Of a stretch of DNA of 13,210 bases, positions 1 to 6,152 are shown one piece after another (positions within the stretch are counted from its first letter, which is position 1; every line of letters begins with the position of its first letter). Both the position numbers and the translations under genes were made by a program. This DNA is from Candidatus Omnitrophota bacterium. GTDB lineage: Bacteria > Ratteibacteria > UBA8468 > B48-G9 > JAFGKM01. The notes under the pieces were generated by a model. That model was not told the origin of the DNA and did no database searches. It saw nothing but the letters and a program-made list of their open reading frames with translations. The stretch lies in contig JAKJFI010000012.1 in the NCBI GenBank assembly GCA_022704985.1, positions 1 through 13,210 of the forward strand, read 5' to 3'.

Positions 1-123
1 TTCAGCGAATGGCCGACCCGAGCAGTTTCGGGATGCGAGCGGCGCCGAGCCGACTGAAGACTCTTCTTTGATAAGCGGAGACCGTGCGGCGCATTTCTGA
101 CTAGTGTAATTTAGGATATGTTG
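1..123. other. GC-rich segment with no supported gene
   Basis: This stretch lies downstream of the toxin gene and is clearly more GC-rich than the toxin-antitoxin genes beside it. It contains a short hairpin (arms CCCGA and TCGGG, 17-32), an 8-bp palindrome CGGCGCCG (about 41-48) and GAAGACTCTTC (56-66). All three plus-strand frames are open for a while and then stop (55-57, 69-71, 98-100), so a gene ending here from the left cannot be excluded. The minus strand holds a complete 30-codon ATG-to-TGA frame (2-94) that is rich in arginine and not recognised. No terminator with a T-run is visible behind the toxin gene. Confidence 0.4.
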
Positions 124-381
124 CTATCCTGATTTTCTGTAAATGTCTTTCCTGTGTCCGATTGCCTCCGCAAAGATTTCATCTTTTTCTATCGTGTAAA
201 TAATCCGGTAATCTCCTATTCTAAAAGAAAATTCTCCCGTTAGATCTCCTGTTAGTTTTTTACCGGCAAAAGGATTATCTTTCAATGTGCACAGTTTTTC
301 TTTCACTCTTATCTGTATTTTTTGCGGCAACTTCTCGTATTTCTTCAGAAATGTCTTCGTTAGAAAGAGGCGATATTTCAC
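124..381 (-). CDS. RelE/ParE-superfamily toxin of a type II toxin-antitoxin pair
   Basis: An 85-aa basic protein with the layout of the RelE/ParE fold: an N-terminal helical hairpin rich in lysine (residues 8-30), a short DNPFAGKKL turn (35-43), then beta strands containing FRIGDYRIIY (53-62) and a C-terminal GHRKDIY motif (75-81). By family knowledge RelE-type members cleave mRNA on the ribosome, with basic residues and a C-terminal Arg/Tyr in the active site. Here R54, R58, R77 and Y81 are the visible candidates. ParE-type gyrase poisoning cannot be ruled out from sequence alone, although the HRKDIY ending favours the RelE/StbE side. The start is GTG at 381, overlapping the antitoxin TGA by 4 nt (GTGA). 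A GGGAG ribosome binding site (388-392) lies 6 nt before it, inside the antitoxin gene. Length is normal for the family and all core motifs are intact, so it is probably functional. Confidence 0.9.
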   Translation of the reverse strand: MKYRLFLTKTFLKKYEKLPQKIQIRVKEKLCTLKDNPFAGKKLTGDLTGEFSFRIGDYRIIYTIEKDEIFAEAIGHRKDIYRKSG

Positions 382-629
382 GGGTTACTCCCAAAATATT
401 CCTCGTATGATTTGTACCTCTTGTTTTTTATGTCTTCTTTTGCCGCAACTATATCTCTAAGTAATTTCTTATCAGCCAGTATTTCCAAGGTCTCAATTTC
501 TTCCAGACTGACTATCATTGCCTTTGCTTTTGACCTTTGAGTTATGATATATCTTTCTCCCAATGAGATTTCCTTTATTATTTGCGGCAGTTTTTCTCTT
601 GTTGCAGCAACTCCTATGATTTTATCCAT
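378..629 (-). CDS. Phd/YefM-family antitoxin
   Basis: An 83-aa protein. It opens with a Phd/YefM-like N-terminal DNA-binding region (MDKIIGVAATREKLPQII, then an ERYIITQRSKAKAMIVSLEE-like strand-helix segment, residues about 1-45). It ends in a charged, probably flexible C-terminal part (about 50-83, with a KNKRYKSYEEYF stretch) that would wrap and neutralise the toxin. The frame is open upstream to 713, but the start at 629 is chosen because CGGAGG sits 8 nt before this ATG, the promoter lies just upstream, and the Phd/YefM homology begins here. Family members repress their own operon together with the toxin, which fits the dyad found over the promoter. It is the first gene of the operon, with a 4-nt overlap into the toxin gene. 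Confidence 0.88.
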   Translation of the reverse strand: MDKIIGVAATREKLPQIIKEISLGERYIITQRSKAKAMIVSLEEIETLEILADKKLLRDIVAAKEDIKNKRYKSYEEYFGSNP

Positions 630-637
630 AAATAAAA

Positions 638-642
638 CCTCC
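638..642 (-). promoter_or_regulatory. Ribosome binding site deciding the antitoxin start
   Basis: GGAGG on the minus strand, 8 nt before ATG 629. It supports this start over the longer open frame reaching 713, which would include the promoter sequence. The predicted transcript would begin at about 642-643, so this site would lie almost at the mRNA 5' end. Confidence 0.7.
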
Positions 643-648
643 GCTTTA

Positions 649-677
649 ATTGTATAGTTAACCGTACACATTGTCAA
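649..677 (-). promoter_or_regulatory. Sigma-70 promoter of the toxin-antitoxin operon
   Basis: Read on the minus strand: -35 TTGACA (672-677, perfect consensus), a 17-bp spacer, and -10 TACAAT (649-654, 5 of 6 matches). The predicted start of transcription is about 642-643, leaving a leader of only some 13 nt before the antitoxin ATG. Confidence 0.75.
651..668. promoter_or_regulatory. Probable autoregulatory operator of the toxin-antitoxin operon
   Basis: An 18-bp imperfect palindrome, TGTATAGTTAACCGTACA on the plus strand, with half-sites TGTA-NN-GTTAAC and 14 of 18 positions symmetric. It covers most of the promoter spacer and four bases of the -10, where a bound Phd/YefM dimer would block RNA polymerase. 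Known YefM operators have TGTACA-type palindromes, which the TGTA/TACA ends resemble. The binding itself is inferred. Confidence 0.55.
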
Positions 678-760
678 AAGATGAAGCAGTAAAACAGATT
701 CTAATAGTATCACCTGGGGGCCCGGACATTTTTAAAACCGGTTTTTTGCAAGGGAGCGAT

Positions 761-1855
761 TCAGTCGTTTATGCGGCTTCTTATCGCCGCAAATTCGGCT
801 TTGGTCTCGCAGAAGGATTCCTGTACTGCAGGATCAAACTGCTTTCCCGTCTCGCTGGCAATTATTTCGAACGTTTTCTCTTCCGAGTCTGCATCTTTGT
901 AGACGCGTTTTGATCTGAGCGCATCATACACGTCCGCCAGGCACATTATTCTCGCGCTGAGCGGTATACGTTCTCCGGCGAGGCCGTCGGGATATCCTTT
1001 TCCATCCCATCTTTCATGGTGACACCGGGCGATTTCGATGCCCATCGTGATAAAAGCATTGTTGGGGTATCGGTCATGAACTGTCTCCAGCGTTCTGGCG
1101 CCGATTAGCGTGTGTTCTTTCATTACCGTGTACTCTTCCGGCGTGAGAGTGCCGGGTTTCAACAGGATGCTGTCCGGAATACCGACCTTTCCAATATCAT
1201 GAAGAGAACTGGCGCACACAAGGTTCTCCGTGTACGCCGGCGTGATAATCGGCCGAAACGAAGGGCGTTCCGCCAGCTTGGAAGCAAGGACTGCACAGTA
1301 CGCCTGCACCCGTTCCAGATGCGCGCCGGTGTCAGTGTCCCGGGATTCGGCCAGTTTGGCGAGTGCGATAATGGTAGCCATCTGCGAGCGGGAGATTTCC
1401 CTGATTTTTTCCTCCACGAGCTCCTCGAGATGATGGTTGTGCTTCTCAAGTTCAAGCTGCAGATGGCGCAGCCGCAGATGCGCGGAGATCCTGGCTTCAA
1501 CTTCCTGGAATTGAAATGGCTTGGTTACGTAGTCCACACCACCGGTCGTGAACGCCTTTACCTTATCAATGGTTTCGTTGAGTGCGCTGATGAAGACCAC
1601 CGGTATCTCTTTGAGCGTCTCGTCCCGTTTCAGCCTTTTGCAGACTTCATACCCGTCCATATCAGGCATGTTGATGTCCAGCAGGATAAGGTCAGGGGGT
1701 AACTGTCTGGCTGCCTGCAGTGCCAGCAGTCCGCTTGTCACCGGGCGGGCCTTGTATCCCTTGACCTTTAGCATATCTACCAAAAGCCGCAGGTTGGCCG
1801 GGGTATCGTCAACGACTAGAATGTCAGGTTCCGATTTTTTACGCGGCGTGTCCAC
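761..1855 (-). CDS. Two-component response regulator, REC-HD-GYP (cyclic-di-GMP phosphodiesterase)
   Basis: A 364-aa RpfG-type protein. The N-terminal receiver (about 10-125) has the acidic pair D16-D17, phospho-acceptor D60 in LLDINMPDMDG, S90 and K112 in the VTKPF motif. A charged helical linker (about 126-160) leads to an HD-GYP domain (about 160-350) with the metal-binding HDIGK (219-223), HHERWDGKGYPDGL (279-292, GYP at 287-289) and LADVYDAL. All signature residues are present, so hydrolysis of cyclic-di-GMP is expected, with phosphorylation of D60 as the likely switch. The start is GTG at 1855, with a strong GGGAGGAG site just upstream. It overlaps the end of the hybrid kinase gene by 17 nt, which suggests translational coupling and that this kinase is its partner. 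No convincing terminator follows it. Confidence 0.93.
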   Translation of the reverse strand: MDTPRKKSEPDILVVDDTPANLRLLVDMLKVKGYKARPVTSGLLALQAARQLPPDLILLDINMPDMDGYEVCKRLKRDETLKEIPVVFISALNETIDKVKAFTTGGVDYVTKPFQFQEVEARISAHLRLRHLQLELEKHNHHLEELVEEKIREISRSQMATIIALAKLAESRDTDTGAHLERVQAYCAVLASKLAERPSFRPIITPAYTENLVCASSLHDIGKVGIPDSILLKPGTLTPEEYTVMKEHTLIGARTLETVHDRYPNNAFITMGIEIARCHHERWDGKGYPDGLAGERIPLSARIMCLADVYDALRSKRVYKDADSEEKTFEIIASETGKQFDPAVQESFCETKAEFAAIRSRIND

Positions 1856-4800
1856 TGTCTCCTCCCTTGGGTTCGAGCAGTTTCGTCAGTTTTTCGTACT
1901 CATAGTTGTCGGCGAGTCTGCGAAGTCCTTCTGCAAGCACGGCATTGGACTCTGCCACCCGGTCAATGAGTTCATGCAATCGGTCCATATCGGCAGAGAG
2001 GACTGCCTTGCGCATTTCGTCTATCGTTTGTGACGGGAGTGCGGAGAGATCCACCGGCTTGACCGGATACTCCCTTTTAGATGTCTGTTGTGCTGACGGC
2101 GCCCCGTCGCGGTAGATATATTCAACACCGAGCTGTTGCCGAATCTTTTCGAATATGACATCAAAGCGGAAAGGCTTAGAGATAAAGTCGTCTACGCCGC
2201 ATTCCATAATCTGCTCCCGGGGTTCCGTCAGGGCGGTGGCGGTGACCGCGATCACAGGGGTTGCCTTTCCCTGTTCTGTTGCTTTTATCCTGCGCGTTGC
2301 TTCACAGCCGTCCATCACCGGCATTCTTATGTCCATAAAGATGAGGTGCGGTTTCCACTGTTGAAAGACTTCAATAGTCTCCACTCCGTTGGTTGTTTCG
2401 CGTACGCTGAATCCAATTTCCGCAAGGATGGAGGTAAGGAGAGTGCGGTTTTCCGCTTTGTCATCCGCCACTATAATCCGATATTGTTCCTGCCCGGGCG
2501 CCAATGATATGACATCCCGCAGCAAGCGCTCTTCCTTCTGCGGGGCTGCGAAGAATTCTTCTACTGGAACGTCAAATTGGAAGACGCTTCCGGTATCCAC
2601 AATACTGCGCACTTTTATGTCGCCTCCCATGAGGCGGACAAATTCCCGGCTTATAGCAAGTCCCAGACCGGTCCCGCCCTCCGACTGAATTCCTGTTTTC
2701 GTTTGTTCAAAATAGGTGAAAAGTTTCTTTATCTCTTCTTCGGAAATTCCCGGGCCGGTGTCTTCAACCTTTACGGCCAGTCGCCTCCAACCGGGCTTTG
2801 CAGGCTCCGATTCCACACGCACGACCACTCTGCCTTTCTTAGTGAACTTGACCGCGTTGCCTATAAGGTTAATCAGCACCTGCCGCAACTTTCCCTCGTC
2901 TCCGTTGATATACTGCGGCAGGTTTTCCATCAGGTTCATCTCAAAACCGATTCCCTTGCTGTCGGTTCGGACGCGGAACATCCTTTCCATGTCGTTGAGA
3001 AGCGCAAGGAGGTCGAATGGTGCCTTGTTGAGCTGTGTCCGTCCGGCTTCTATCTTGGACATTTCCAGTACGTCGTTGATAAGCGTCAGCAGATGCTCGC
3101 CGCTGCGGTTGATAGTATCCAATTTCTCCTTCTGCTTTTCGTTAAGGCAGGGATCTCTTTGCAGTAGTTGGGTGAATCCCAGAATTGCGTTCATGGGAGT
3201 GCGGATTTCATGCGACATGTTGGCCAAGAATGTACTCTTGGCACGGTTGGCGGCTTCCGCGGTCTCTTTGGCTTGTTGAAGGGCTTCTTCCATGTGCTTG
3301 CGGTCTGCAATGTTGGTTACCATGGCAAAAGCCCCGGTTTTTGCGCCCTCTTCATCCAGCAGCGGTGTTGCGTGAAAGATACAGGGAACCAGGGAGCCAT
3401 CCGAACGCGTCAGGGAAATATCATAACTGCCTTTTTGACCCCGGTTCCGATTTTTGGTCTCTTTGCGGAAGATCGCCGCGTTCTCTTCATTGACGAAATC
3501 ATAAATTTTCCTTCCGATTATCTGGTCGCGGGGAAATTTCAGGATGGCGCACATAGCGTCGTTCACATCCGTAGTAACAGTTTGATTATCAATCATCCAG
3601 AAACCTTCATTGGTGGTTTCCAGAATACGGCGCAGACGCTGTTCGTTATCCTTGAGGGCTTGCTCAATACGCTTGCGCGGTGTCACGTCGCGGATACTTT
3701 CAATCGCACCGACTATCTTGCCGTCGGCATTCCTGAGAGGAATGGCCGTGGCGGCAAACCAGATACCGCCTTGCTTGAGATATGGCGCATATCCTTCCGC
3801 GTACACCACATCCCCGTCTCTTCGCACGGCGGTATAGTCTCGTTCCAACCTTTCCAGCGGTTCCAGTACCATATCGACCAGCATTTGACGCCGTTTTCCA
3901 TAGAAAAGCAGCGAACACTCGTAGTGATTTTTCCCGAGCATATTCTTGGCTTTGATGCCGGTCAAACGTTCACTTTCCCGGTTCCATGCCGTTACCTTGC
4001 CTTTTGCGTCAACAACGAATGTGGCGTCCGGCAAGAAGTCGATGATTTCCGCCAGTTGACGCCGGGAATCTTGAATTTCCATCTCACTCTTTTTTCTATC
4101 GGTGATGTCCCGGATGCATTCTATTGCGCCGACTACTTTGCCGCGTGAGTCGCGAAGCACCGTTGCGGTTGCGGTCAGAAAAGTTTGTATGCCCTTTAAT
4201 TTCGGTGTGTATGCTTCGCCGAAGAGGACTTGCCCCCGTCGTTCCAGATGGGCATACTTGGTTTCGAGTTCTTTCTTAGACACTTTCACCAGGTCAACAA
4301 GAATCGGGCGGCGTTCACCGTAGAAGGGAAGAGCGTACTCATAATTACCCCGCCCGAGCATGTTCTTGGCTTTGACGCCGGTCAAACGTTCTATTTCCCG
4401 GTTCCATGCCGTAACCTGTCCTTCCCTGTCTATTACCAGCGTTGCGTCAGGGAGGAAATCCAATAATTCGGCCATATGTCGTTGGGAATCCTTGAGTTCC
4501 TCGACAAGTTGCCTGCGCTCGGTTATGTCTTCACACGTACCAACCAGGAAGCGGCGGCCGCTCCTCGCATCAGTTACCAAATGGGCGCTTAGGGATACGT
4601 TCACAATTCTGCCGCACGGCTGGCGAAAGCAGGATTCAAAACCGGAAACGGGCCCTTTTTTTACCAGCGATACCAGACGCTTCCTGTCTTCGGGGTAGGC
4701 GTATATGTTGACCAGCCCTATTCTGTTGGCTTCCTCGACAGTTTTTGTGCCCATAATTTTCAGCAATGCCGGATTCGCAATCAGGATTTGCCCTTTGATC

Positions 4801-4967
4801 GTGCTCTCGAAAATACCGATCAGGGACTCCTTAATGATCATCCGCAGCTTGGTCTCGGATTCCTTTACCTTTACGCTCTCCGCAACGAGTTTCTTCAATC
4901 TGACAGAATATGCACGAACCTGTTTGACGCAAGCTTCTTTCGGAACCAGCTTCTTGTTTTTGCTCAT
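1839..4967 (-). CDS. Soluble hybrid sensor histidine kinase: PAS x4 - HisKA - HATPase - REC
   Basis: A 1042-aa kinase with no signal peptide and no membrane helix, so a cytoplasmic sensor. Order of parts: a charged helical start (1-36); PAS1 (about 38-150); PAS2 (160-290) and PAS3 (300-430), both with the WNRE.ERLTG and LLFYG/LPFYG signatures; PAS4 (440-558); HisKA with the MSHEIRTPMNAILGF box and phospho-acceptor H586; HATPase with N704 in the N box, EDTGPGIS and GGTGLGLAIS; a receiver (about 838-950) with phospho-acceptor D879 in FMDIRMPVMDG and a FISKPF lysine. The last 70 residues are helical and resemble the tail seen on other PAS hybrid kinases. They lack an HxxKG histidine, so they are not an Hpt domain. 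PAS2 and PAS3 are close copies of each other. The start is ATG 4967, with a run of six G 7 nt upstream as a mediocre ribosome binding site. It is the first gene of the operon with the HD-GYP regulator. The signal sensed is unknown. Confidence 0.93.
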   Translation of the reverse strand: MSKNKKLVPKEACVKQVRAYSVRLKKLVAESVKVKESETKLRMIIKESLIGIFESTIKGQILIANPALLKIMGTKTVEEANRIGLVNIYAYPEDRKRLVSLVKKGPVSGFESCFRQPCGRIVNVSLSAHLVTDARSGRRFLVGTCEDITERRQLVEELKDSQRHMAELLDFLPDATLVIDREGQVTAWNREIERLTGVKAKNMLGRGNYEYALPFYGERRPILVDLVKVSKKELETKYAHLERRGQVLFGEAYTPKLKGIQTFLTATATVLRDSRGKVVGAIECIRDITDRKKSEMEIQDSRRQLAEIIDFLPDATFVVDAKGKVTAWNRESERLTGIKAKNMLGKNHYECSLLFYGKRRQMLVDMVLEPLERLERDYTAVRRDGDVVYAEGYAPYLKQGGIWFAATAIPLRNADGKIVGAIESIRDVTPRKRIEQALKDNEQRLRRILETTNEGFWMIDNQTVTTDVNDAMCAILKFPRDQIIGRKIYDFVNEENAAIFRKETKNRNRGQKGSYDISLTRSDGSLVPCIFHATPLLDEEGAKTGAFAMVTNIADRKHMEEALQQAKETAEAANRAKSTFLANMSHEIRTPMNAILGFTQLLQRDPCLNEKQKEKLDTINRSGEHLLTLINDVLEMSKIEAGRTQLNKAPFDLLALLNDMERMFRVRTDSKGIGFEMNLMENLPQYINGDEGKLRQVLINLIGNAVKFTKKGRVVVRVESEPAKPGWRRLAVKVEDTGPGISEEEIKKLFTYFEQTKTGIQSEGGTGLGLAISREFVRLMGGDIKVRSIVDTGSVFQFDVPVEEFFAAPQKEERLLRDVISLAPGQEQYRIIVADDKAENRTLLTSILAEIGFSVRETTNGVETIEVFQQWKPHLIFMDIRMPVMDGCEATRRIKATEQGKATPVIAVTATALTEPREQIMECGVDDFISKPFRFDVIFEKIRQQLGVEYIYRDGAPSAQQTSKREYPVKPVDLSALPSQTIDEMRKAVLSADMDRLHELIDRVAESNAVLAEGLRRLADNYEYEKLTKLLEPKGGDSGHAA
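1859..1866 (-). promoter_or_regulatory. Ribosome binding site for the GTG start of the HD-GYP regulator
   Basis: GGGAGGAG on the minus strand, 3 to 5 nt before GTG 1855 and inside the kinase coding sequence. It settles the choice of the GTG start and explains how the downstream gene is translated despite the overlap. Confidence 0.75.
3860..4480 (-). repeat. Internal direct repeat in the kinase gene (PAS2/PAS3, 420-bp period)
   Basis: The stretch near 3955-4010 recurs near 4375-4430 at an exact 420-bp (140-residue) offset. The shared words include GTCAAACGTT at 3961 and 4381 and GGTTCCATGCCGT nearby. At protein level residues about 161-290 match about 301-430: FLPDAT.V.D at 171 and 311, WNRE.ERLTG at 188 and 328, KAKNMLG at 199 and 339. 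This is a tandem domain duplication whose copies remain in frame and have diverged moderately. The bounds given are approximate and mark the best-matching DNA. Confidence 0.75.
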
Positions 4968-5312
4968 GGAAATGCCCCCCGGATTAATGGAAAATGCATT
5001 GTCAAGAACGTGATGCGATATCCGAATCCGAATTCAAGCAGCGTGAAGTGTCGACTTGATGCATGGCTATAGTCATTTTTCCACGTAGGATGCAACGGCA
5101 GTAAAGGTCTGATGCGGAGAAACAGTTCTTTCGATTTTTAAATCCACAATCAAAATATAGCATAAGAAATGGCGGAAGGCAAGGAAGGTTGAATTACGGC
5201 TGATTAGCGGGGAAGTTAGTAATAAATCCAGTCTGTCTTCAATCTGCTCCGATAAATCAGAATGTTTTTTAAGAAAAGATTATTTCAGTCTTCCTTCACT
5301 GGCAACTTTCAA

Positions 5313-5328
5313 CGGAATACGCATTCCG
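5313..5328. promoter_or_regulatory. 16-bp inverted repeat upstream of the polysaccharide promoter
   Basis: CGGAAT-ACGC-ATTCCG: two perfect 6-bp arms separated by 4 bp, followed by GTTTTATAAAA. It sits about 80 bp upstream of the candidate -35 at 5409. Since no gene is transcribed into it from either side, a terminator is less likely than a protein-binding site, though the T-run leaves that open. The binding protein is unknown. Confidence 0.4.
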
Positions 5329-5408
5329 GTTTTATAAAATCCTCTCCATCCACTCACTTTTTCCCTACATCAGAAGAACTTTTTCAGAGACCTCCTCAAG
5401 AATTAAAT

Positions 5409-5438
5409 TTGACAATTTGTAGAGATATGTGATAAGAT
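5409..5438 (+). promoter_or_regulatory. Candidate promoter of the exopolysaccharide operon
   Basis: TTGACA at 5409-5414 matches the sigma-70 -35 consensus fully. The best -10 options are GATAAG (5431-5436, 16-bp spacer) or TAAGAT (5433-5438, 18-bp spacer), each only 4 of 6. Transcription would start near 5444 and give a leader of about 130 nt before the first gene. Confidence 0.45.
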
Positions 5439-5482
5439 TCCATGTAGAATTTAACTTGAAAATTAATCAGTGAACCTCGACC

Positions 5483-5503
5483 TTGTTCGCACAGTGCAAA
5501 GAA
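5483..5503. promoter_or_regulatory. Imperfect 21-bp dyad in the leader of the polysaccharide operon
   Basis: Arms TTGTTCGCAC and GTGCAAAGAA flank a central A; 8 of 10 positions pair, with a perfect GCAC/GTGC core. It lies between the candidate promoter and the first start codon, a position typical for a repressor site or an RNA hairpin. No known consensus was recognised. Confidence 0.25.
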
Positions 5504-5572
5504 GGGCCTGCCTGCCGGAGTTTTAACGCAGGTGTGGTTCTCGAATAAGCGGGATGTAAAGAGGAGGCAGCG

Positions 5573-5992
5573 ATGAAAAAAATTGTGTGCATCATAAGCA
5601 TCGCGTCATTTTTGATAGGTACTACACCAGGGACACTTTCCTCGGCAGAACGCTCCGCATCTATCAAGTTGCGCAATATGCACTCTTATGAGGTAACCGA
5701 AAAACAGCTTGAATCTCTGAAAGCCCAAAAAGGCATAACCTTTTACCATGCGATGCCGGACGCACTTTCCGAAGGACAGATTGCTGTGGCTGTTCCCGAA
5801 GAACTGGGCGGCGGATACCTTGTCGGAACGGCAGAGGATATTGCTGCGGCATTCAACTCGGCCGGCATAACCGTTGGATTAACGGCAAGCAGCGTATCGG
5901 GAACAGCGGTTTTAGTCGGCGGCATTTTGATAGTGACTTTAGTGGGGATTATCGTTGCCGCTTTGAACGCAACATCTACCCACAAGCATTGA
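5573..5992 (+). CDS. Small secreted protein of unknown family, first gene of the polysaccharide operon
   Basis: A 139-aa protein not recognised as any known family. Residues 1-25 form a signal peptide (basic MKK, hydrophobic core, probable cut after the SSA before ER). The mature part begins with a polar, partly helical region (about 26-75, including a SYEVTEKQLESLKAQKG stretch). Then comes a glycine/alanine-rich region (about 78-105) and a strongly hydrophobic segment (about 110-131, rich in G, V, I and L), ending in a short polar tail with two histidines. The C-terminal segment could anchor it in a membrane or pack against other copies through small residues. There is no lipobox and no PEP-CTERM motif. 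The start is supported by AGGAGG (5562-5567) 5 nt upstream. Its place just before a yjbH-like gene recalls the small YjbE of enterobacterial yjbEFGH operons, but no sequence similarity can be claimed. A structural or accessory role in polysaccharide secretion is a guess. Confidence 0.75.
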   Translation: MKKIVCIISIASFLIGTTPGTLSSAERSASIKLRNMHSYEVTEKQLESLKAQKGITFYHAMPDALSEGQIAVAVPEELGGGYLVGTAEDIAAAFNSAGITVGLTASSVSGTAVLVGGILIVTLVGIIVAALNATSTHKH

Positions 5993-6152
5993 AGGTATTG
6001 TGAAAGTGTATTTTCGTAAAAACGTTGCTTCAGAAAGTAATAGTATTTCTTAAGTCTGTCTTTGCAAGCGTTCTCTGCGCGGCAATCTAAAGTAACAAAC
6101 GTGGGAATTTCACTCTCCTCACAATGATGCAGTTGAGTAACCCTTGCTTGAA

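Larger units (their letters stand above)
4968..5572. other. Divergent intergenic region between the kinase operon and the polysaccharide operon
   Basis: 605 bp without a supported gene, AT-rich in its middle (about 5120-5460). It must hold the promoters of both operons. On the plus side a consensus TTGACA at 5409 with a weaker -10 is visible. On the minus side no convincing -10/-35 pair was found near 4968-5170. It also contains a perfect 6-bp inverted repeat with a 4-nt spacer (5313-5328) and a 21-bp imperfect dyad (5483-5503). A 69-codon minus frame across 5467-5676 lacks protein-like character and overlaps the start of the next gene, so it is not called. Confidence 0.6.

Noticed and set aside
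630..713. N-terminal extension of the antitoxin
   Set aside because: The extra 28 codons run through the promoter and operator, while a good ribosome binding site precedes ATG 629, where the Phd/YefM similarity begins.
671..913. An 80-codon plus-strand frame beginning in the gap before the HD-GYP gene
   Set aside because: It overlaps the toxin-antitoxin promoter and the 3' end of the HD-GYP gene on the other strand, its protein has no family character, and no ribosome binding site precedes it.
975..1042. Hpt domain at the C-terminus of the hybrid kinase (positions here are protein residues)
   Set aside because: The tail is helical, but the only histidine in its helices is in LHELI and the HxxKG signature of Hpt domains is missing.
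3168..4148. A 326-codon plus-strand open frame opposite the PAS region of the kinase
   Set aside because: It is the mirror of a well-supported kinase gene. The product shows no domain, and its length follows from codon bias of the real gene. The same applies to the long plus-strand frames at 1112-1702 and 2577-3167.
5460..5572. A cyclic-di-GMP (GEMM) riboswitch in the polysaccharide leader
   Set aside because: Suggested by the HD-GYP neighbour and a CGCACAG-like stretch near 5488, but the conserved GEMM core segments and the paired P1 stem are not present in the right order.
5300..5575. A sigma-54 promoter for the polysaccharide operon
   Set aside because: TGGCA occurs at about 5300, but no TTGCA/T element follows at the required spacing, and there is none on the other strand.
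6144..6152. TTG start for the yjbH-like gene
   Set aside because: It is possible and in frame, but ATG 6153 gives a normal MKHLK signal-peptide start and TTG starts are rare. Neither has a clear Shine-Dalgarno, so the choice is not certain.
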